DNA of 64,000 nucleotides from Chitinophaga hostae (GTDB lineage: Bacteria; Bacteroidota; Bacteroidia; Chitinophagales; Chitinophagaceae), in contig NZ_JAGTXB010000017.1 of assembly GCF_018224885.1 (NCBI RefSeq), positions 62,001-126,000 of the forward strand, in the 5' to 3' direction. The notes under the pieces are model-generated. The model saw only the letters and a list, made by a program, of their open reading frames with translations. It had not been told where the DNA came from and made no database searches. A program made the position numbers and the translations under genes. The first letter of the stretch is position 1, and each line of letters opens with the position of its first letter. Shown piece by piece: positions 60,697 through 64,000 of this stretch.

Positions 60697-62094
60697 TTAA
60701 TACGCATTTTTGTCTCCTTTGACGAGGTTGACCAACGTTTGTGAAATGATCTGGCAGTCGAGCCAGAAGCTGTAATTTTCAATATACCAGAGGTCAAAGT
60801 TGATACGCCGCTGCATCTGCCCGGCTTTATGGTTCTCGCCCCTGCAGCCGTTTACCTGGGCCCAGCCTGTAATACCGGGTTTCACCAGGTGCCGCAGCAT
60901 ATAATGCTGGATGGTATCTTTCAGTTCCAGGTGCATCAGCGTAGCATGGGGCCGCGGGCCTACAAACGACATATCTCCTTTCAGCACATTAATAAACTGC
61001 GGCAGTTCATCCAGGCTGGTTCTCCTGAGGAAACTGCCCAACCGTGTTACCCTTGGATCGCCGGGCATGGTAGCGGCGAAAGCGCCTCCCTCACTGGCAG
61101 CAGCATCTGATCTCATAGTACGGAATTTATAACAGGTTAACCTGCTTTTTTTCAATCCCCATCGCTCCTGTTTATAAATAACAGGTCCGGGTGAAGTGAG
61201 TTTGATGAGCAAAGCGATCAGCACAAACAGCCAGGAAAAGGTGATCAGCAATACCAGCGTAAAACAAATATCAAATACCCGTTTGATCAGTTGATGCCTT
61301 GGTTCGTCGAGCGGGGAAGAACGGATCGTGATGAGCGGAAACGGCCCAAACAAACTCATACTCACTGTAGAAGTGCAATGCTGATAGAAACTGGCGATGA
61401 TTTTTACCCGCTTGGTAGCCTTTTCGCTTGCCAGGATGATGCTCTCCGTTTGTTCTTTTGACTGGTCAGACAGCGCCACTACTACTTCATCGATTTCATG
61501 CGCATCCAGTATATGTTCTATTTCGGACAACCGGCCCAGGTAATTACCGTTCAGCGAAGGATGCGAATGATCATCTACAAACCCAATGCACCGGTAGCCG
61601 AAATGATCATTTTGCGTAATGGTTTGATGAAAATTAAGACCGGCTTCTCCTGTGCCCACAATCAGGATATTCTTCGAATTATAGCCATGGGACCAGATTT
61701 TCAGCATAAATTTTTTGACCAGGAATTTTGCTATGGTCATCCCGATAAAAATATTCGCAGTGTAAATGAATACAAATGTCCTGGAATAGGGAAAGTACTT
61801 GTACCCATAGAAGAACACGAACGTAAGTATACCGGTGTTGAGGAGGAGGGTTTTGAGGATCGCCACAAACTCAAAGGAGAATGGCCTGGACCTGAAATCA
61901 TCATACAGATGGAGATAAAAGCCTACCACCAGCCATACCAGCATGTCGATAAATAATATCTGCACAGTGAGGGTATCAAAAGGTACGCCATAACGCATAC
62001 TGATGAACTCATAAGCCAGCAGATAAGCCGCTGCCAATACCAGCCAGTCGGCTGCTATCCGTAGTATTCCCGCATAATTCAAAGGCGTTTTCAT
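60697..62094 (-). CDS. Undecaprenyl-phosphate sugar phosphotransferase (WcaJ-type)
   Basis: This protein of about 465 residues has four N-terminal membrane helices, a Rossmann-like CoA-binding-type domain (NILIVGTGEAGLNFH) and the polyprenyl glycosylphosphotransferase core (PVIYKQERWGLKKSRLTCYKFRTMRSDA, then LGSFLRRTSLDELPQFINVLKGDMSFVGPRP). It adds the first sugar-1-phosphate to undecaprenyl phosphate, starting the exopolysaccharide unit. The ATG at 62094 is preferred to a TTG at 62103. It is encoded between the two glycosyltransferase/methyltransferase blocks. Confidence 0.95.
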   Translation of the reverse strand: MKTPLNYAGILRIAADWLVLAAAYLLAYEFISMRYGVPFDTLTVQILFIDMLVWLVVGFYLHLYDDFRSRPFSFEFVAILKTLLLNTGILTFVFFYGYKYFPYSRTFVFIYTANIFIGMTIAKFLVKKFMLKIWSHGYNSKNILIVGTGEAGLNFHQTITQNDHFGYRCIGFVDDHSHPSLNGNYLGRLSEIEHILDAHEIDEVVVALSDQSKEQTESIILASEKATKRVKIIASFYQHCTSTVSMSLFGPFPLITIRSSPLDEPRHQLIKRVFDICFTLVLLITFSWLFVLIALLIKLTSPGPVIYKQERWGLKKSRLTCYKFRTMRSDAAASEGGAFAATMPGDPRVTRLGSFLRRTSLDELPQFINVLKGDMSFVGPRPHATLMHLELKDTIQHYMLRHLVKPGITGWAQVNGCRGENHKAGQMQRRINFDLWYIENYSFWLDCQIISQTLVNLVKGDKNAY

Positions 62095-62129
62095 ATAGAT
62101 CAATTTGCAAACGTTAGTATTATAACCGT

Positions 62130-62867
62130 CTACGATTTTCTTTTATACAGCAGATCCATTTGCAGGATCTGTAGGGTTCCCGATTGTAAAAAACTGACAG
62201 GTGCGATAAATTCAAAGCCCAGCTTCTTTACATAGTCATGCATTTCATCAAATAAGGGTTCTCCGTCGTACATAGCCACAAAAGAGGTTTCGAACAGCAG
62301 GTAATCGATATGCTGCAGACTATGTGCTGCACCGAGTAATACTTCTTTCTCAAATCCCTGTACATCCAGCTTTAGCAAGGTTGGAGAGGTAAGGGAAAGA
62401 TCTTTCAGCACGTTGTCCATTTGTCGCACCACTACTTTTATAGAAAAGGTATCTGCTGTACGCGGTACCAGTTCCCGTTGCAAGGCCGATACCTGCAGTG
62501 CAGAACTGGCATGGGAATAGGCGTTGGAGAAAAAGTCGATCACACCGTCGTCACTTCCGAGCGCATAATTAAAGGCTTGTACGGCGGGGACCCTGCGTGT
62601 GTTATGCTGCAGTGTTTTGAAGGTACCCGGCACCGGTTCGAAAGCATATATTTTTGCTGCCGGGTATTGCCAGGCAGTAGCCAGTGCAAACTGTCCTTTA
62701 TTAGCGCCCACGTCCAACACCGTTTTCAGCTCAGGTATATAATGCCTGCAATTATGAAGCACCTGGGTAGACGCGATGGAAGCGCCATTTTTCATGATAA
62801 AGGAAATTCCTTTTCGTGTATGAAAAATTACTTTGGCTGCATCGGCAATTCTGAAAAATATATTCAT
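62130..62867 (-). CDS. FkbM-family methyltransferase, second copy in exopolysaccharide locus
   Basis: This 245-residue SAM-dependent methyltransferase has TVLDVGANKGQFALATAWQY, IYAFEPVPGTFKTL and LLKLDVQGFEKEVLLGAAHSL. The ATG at 62867 is supported by its 4-base overlap (ATGA) with the upstream glycosyltransferase stop; a longer frame to 62891 would overlap more. Substrate likely a polysaccharide sugar. It is only distantly similar to the FkbM gene at 58648. Confidence 0.92.
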   Translation of the reverse strand: MNIFFRIADAAKVIFHTRKGISFIMKNGASIASTQVLHNCRHYIPELKTVLDVGANKGQFALATAWQYPAAKIYAFEPVPGTFKTLQHNTRRVPAVQAFNYALGSDDGVIDFFSNAYSHASSALQVSALQRELVPRTADTFSIKVVVRQMDNVLKDLSLTSPTLLKLDVQGFEKEVLLGAAHSLQHIDYLLFETSFVAMYDGEPLFDEMHDYVKKLGFEFIAPVSFLQSGTLQILQMDLLYKRKS

Positions 62868-63970
62868 TTCAAAAATTTGTGGTTCCAACAATCCTGGTAG
62901 AATGCCAGTGTTTCCTGTACCGTTTTTTGCCAGGTAAACATTTCTGCCTGTTTCAATCCTTTATCGATCATTTGTTGTTTGTACTGCGCATTTTCAAGTT
63001 TCCGGATGCCGCCGGCAAATGCGGCAGGTTCTGCGCGATCCACCAGCACACCTGCCTGTCCTACTACTTCGGGAATAGCCGTAAAATTGGAAGACACTAC
63101 CACGCAACCTGCTTTCATGGCCTCTCCCGGGGGAAACCCAAATCCTTCATATACGGATGGATACAGCATGCAGAAAGCGTAGTTATACAACACGTTCAGG
63201 TCGGCCGAAGAAACAACCGGCAACAGCTGGTAGCGGCCGGGGAGCAAGGTTTCCAGCTGTTCCGTTTCCTGCATACCCCATGGTTCCCCTCCTACTACTA
63301 CCAACCGGTAGTGTTCCGGCAACTGCTGCATAGTGGCTATCGCCACCTTGAAATTCTTGTACTTGTTTCTTGCCCCTACATATAAAATATAGGTTTGCTG
63401 CAGATCCAGCGGAAGCGTGCATACCGGCGGCCGGCTTTTATCTGCCGGATAAAAATCATCCGCTATTCCGTGATGGATGACTTTGATCTTTTTATCTGCC
63501 GTTGCCGGGTAAAAATGCAACAGCTCTTTCCGGGTACTCTCCGAAATACAGATAATACCATCGGCTCTTTTGAGGCCGTAAGCTTTCTGGGTGGTATTGG
63601 CCAATCCGCGCGGGAAAGGCGTTGCCAGCTTTCGTTCATGTGCAAAATCATGCACCGTTAAAATATTCACCACATTCTGCTGCGGCGATACCCGCAGGTA
63701 ACCGCTATGAAAAACAGCCGCTTCAGGCAATTTCCGTTGCAACGGCAGATATCGCAAACAGCGGGAAGGAATGCTGCTTTCCCTGATACAACGAAAATTA
63801 TTATAGTTGATCTTCTGCTCAAAAATGTTGGGAGAAGATGACCGGGTATTCAAAAAATGTACATCAAGACCACTGTCATGAATGCCTTTTATCAGCTCGT
63901 ACCAGTACACAGATACGCCGCCAGCTTTCTGGATGGTAAACACGATATTATCAAGATATAACTCCATCAT
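62864..63970 (-). CDS. GT4-family glycosyltransferase (exopolysaccharide locus)
   Basis: This 368-residue GT-B glycosyltransferase begins with MELYLDNIVFTIQKAGGVSVYWYE and has the donor-site region YILYVGARNKYKNFKVAIA. The E-x7-E motif lies in PSVYEGFGFPPGEAMKAG. It is the most upstream gene of the minus-strand exopolysaccharide unit seen here. The start may be 63970 or 63967 (adjacent ATGs). Further locus genes probably lie beyond the right edge. Confidence 0.93.
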   Translation of the reverse strand: MMELYLDNIVFTIQKAGGVSVYWYELIKGIHDSGLDVHFLNTRSSSPNIFEQKINYNNFRCIRESSIPSRCLRYLPLQRKLPEAAVFHSGYLRVSPQQNVVNILTVHDFAHERKLATPFPRGLANTTQKAYGLKRADGIICISESTRKELLHFYPATADKKIKVIHHGIADDFYPADKSRPPVCTLPLDLQQTYILYVGARNKYKNFKVAIATMQQLPEHYRLVVVGGEPWGMQETEQLETLLPGRYQLLPVVSSADLNVLYNYAFCMLYPSVYEGFGFPPGEAMKAGCVVVSSNFTAIPEVVGQAGVLVDRAEPAAFAGGIRKLENAQYKQQMIDKGLKQAEMFTWQKTVQETLAFYQDCWNHKFLK

Positions 63971-64000
63971 TCATAATTAATACCACATGGCTCATTCCTC

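Overview
The window reads as one continuous piece of a Bacteroidota chromosome, most likely a Chitinophaga-like member of the Chitinophagaceae. This placement is inferred from content and not from a marker gene. The signs are: TonB-dependent receptors; many signal-peptide and lipobox proteins; FtsX-type permeases about 780 residues long; LytS/LytTR and NarL-type two-component pairs; weak Shine-Dalgarno signals; and promoter boxes of the Bacteroidota form (TTTG, a spacer of about 20, then TAnnTTTG). There is one tRNA gene (Leu, CAG). I see no rRNA, CRISPR array or prophage. The only clear transposable-element trace is a decayed IS3-type transposase beside the tRNA.

Layout. Positions 1-8.5 kb: a tightly packed plus-strand unit (orphan M17 N-domain, amidohydrolase, DoxX, Dps, YoaK-like membrane protein, TPR sensor kinase, NtrC-type regulator, TMEM175-like channel), facing a second sigma-54 activator. 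10.2-14.5 kb: a Crp-type regulator, then a minus-strand electrophile/quinone detoxification unit (pirin, a receiver-like 103-residue protein, ring-cleaving dioxygenase, MhqD-like hydrolase) and a second alpha/beta hydrolase. Both minus-strand units carry the same putative operator. 14.9-18.8 kb: a three-gene polysaccharide-degrading set (GH5-ricin, SASA esterase, CE1-like esterase). 18.8-20.0 kb: a decayed IS3 element next to tRNA-Leu. 20.2-27.9 kb: a sulfatase, an ABC-2 exporter pair, an FtsX permease, and a response regulator, kinase and membrane protein set.

28-38.3 kb: a radical SAM gene bracketed by long palindromes, a periplasmic/outer-membrane redox block (TlpA-like, YceI, di-haem peroxidase, TonB receptor, DUF4397 lipoprotein), and a third copy of the palindrome. 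38.3-48.5 kb: a second TonB receptor with a PQQ-type propeller protein, then small metabolic and stress genes (PEP mutase family, PhzF, CDGSH, DUF1266, VOC, HxlR regulator with its likely operator, MBL-rhodanese fusion, DUF3108-like protein). 48.7-58.5 kb: a LytS/LytTR pair, an AOC-barrel lipoprotein, M1 peptidase, AraC regulator, GNAT, DinB, phosphopantetheinyl transferase, a repeat-containing exported protein and an SMI1-HEAT protein. 58.6-64 kb: an exopolysaccharide locus (initiating sugar-phosphate transferase, two glycosyltransferases, two FkbM methyltransferases) that runs off the right edge.

The most unusual points are: (1) a family of three long near-perfect palindromes (28621-28829, 31071-31380, 38099-38316) whose arms change together within each copy; (2) the radical SAM gene lying exactly between two of them, with an unusual CX4CX2C cluster motif; (3) a receiver-like protein in the quinone-detoxification operon whose only cysteine occupies the phospho-acceptor position; and (4) a 27-base motif shared by the promoters of that operon and of a separate hydrolase gene.
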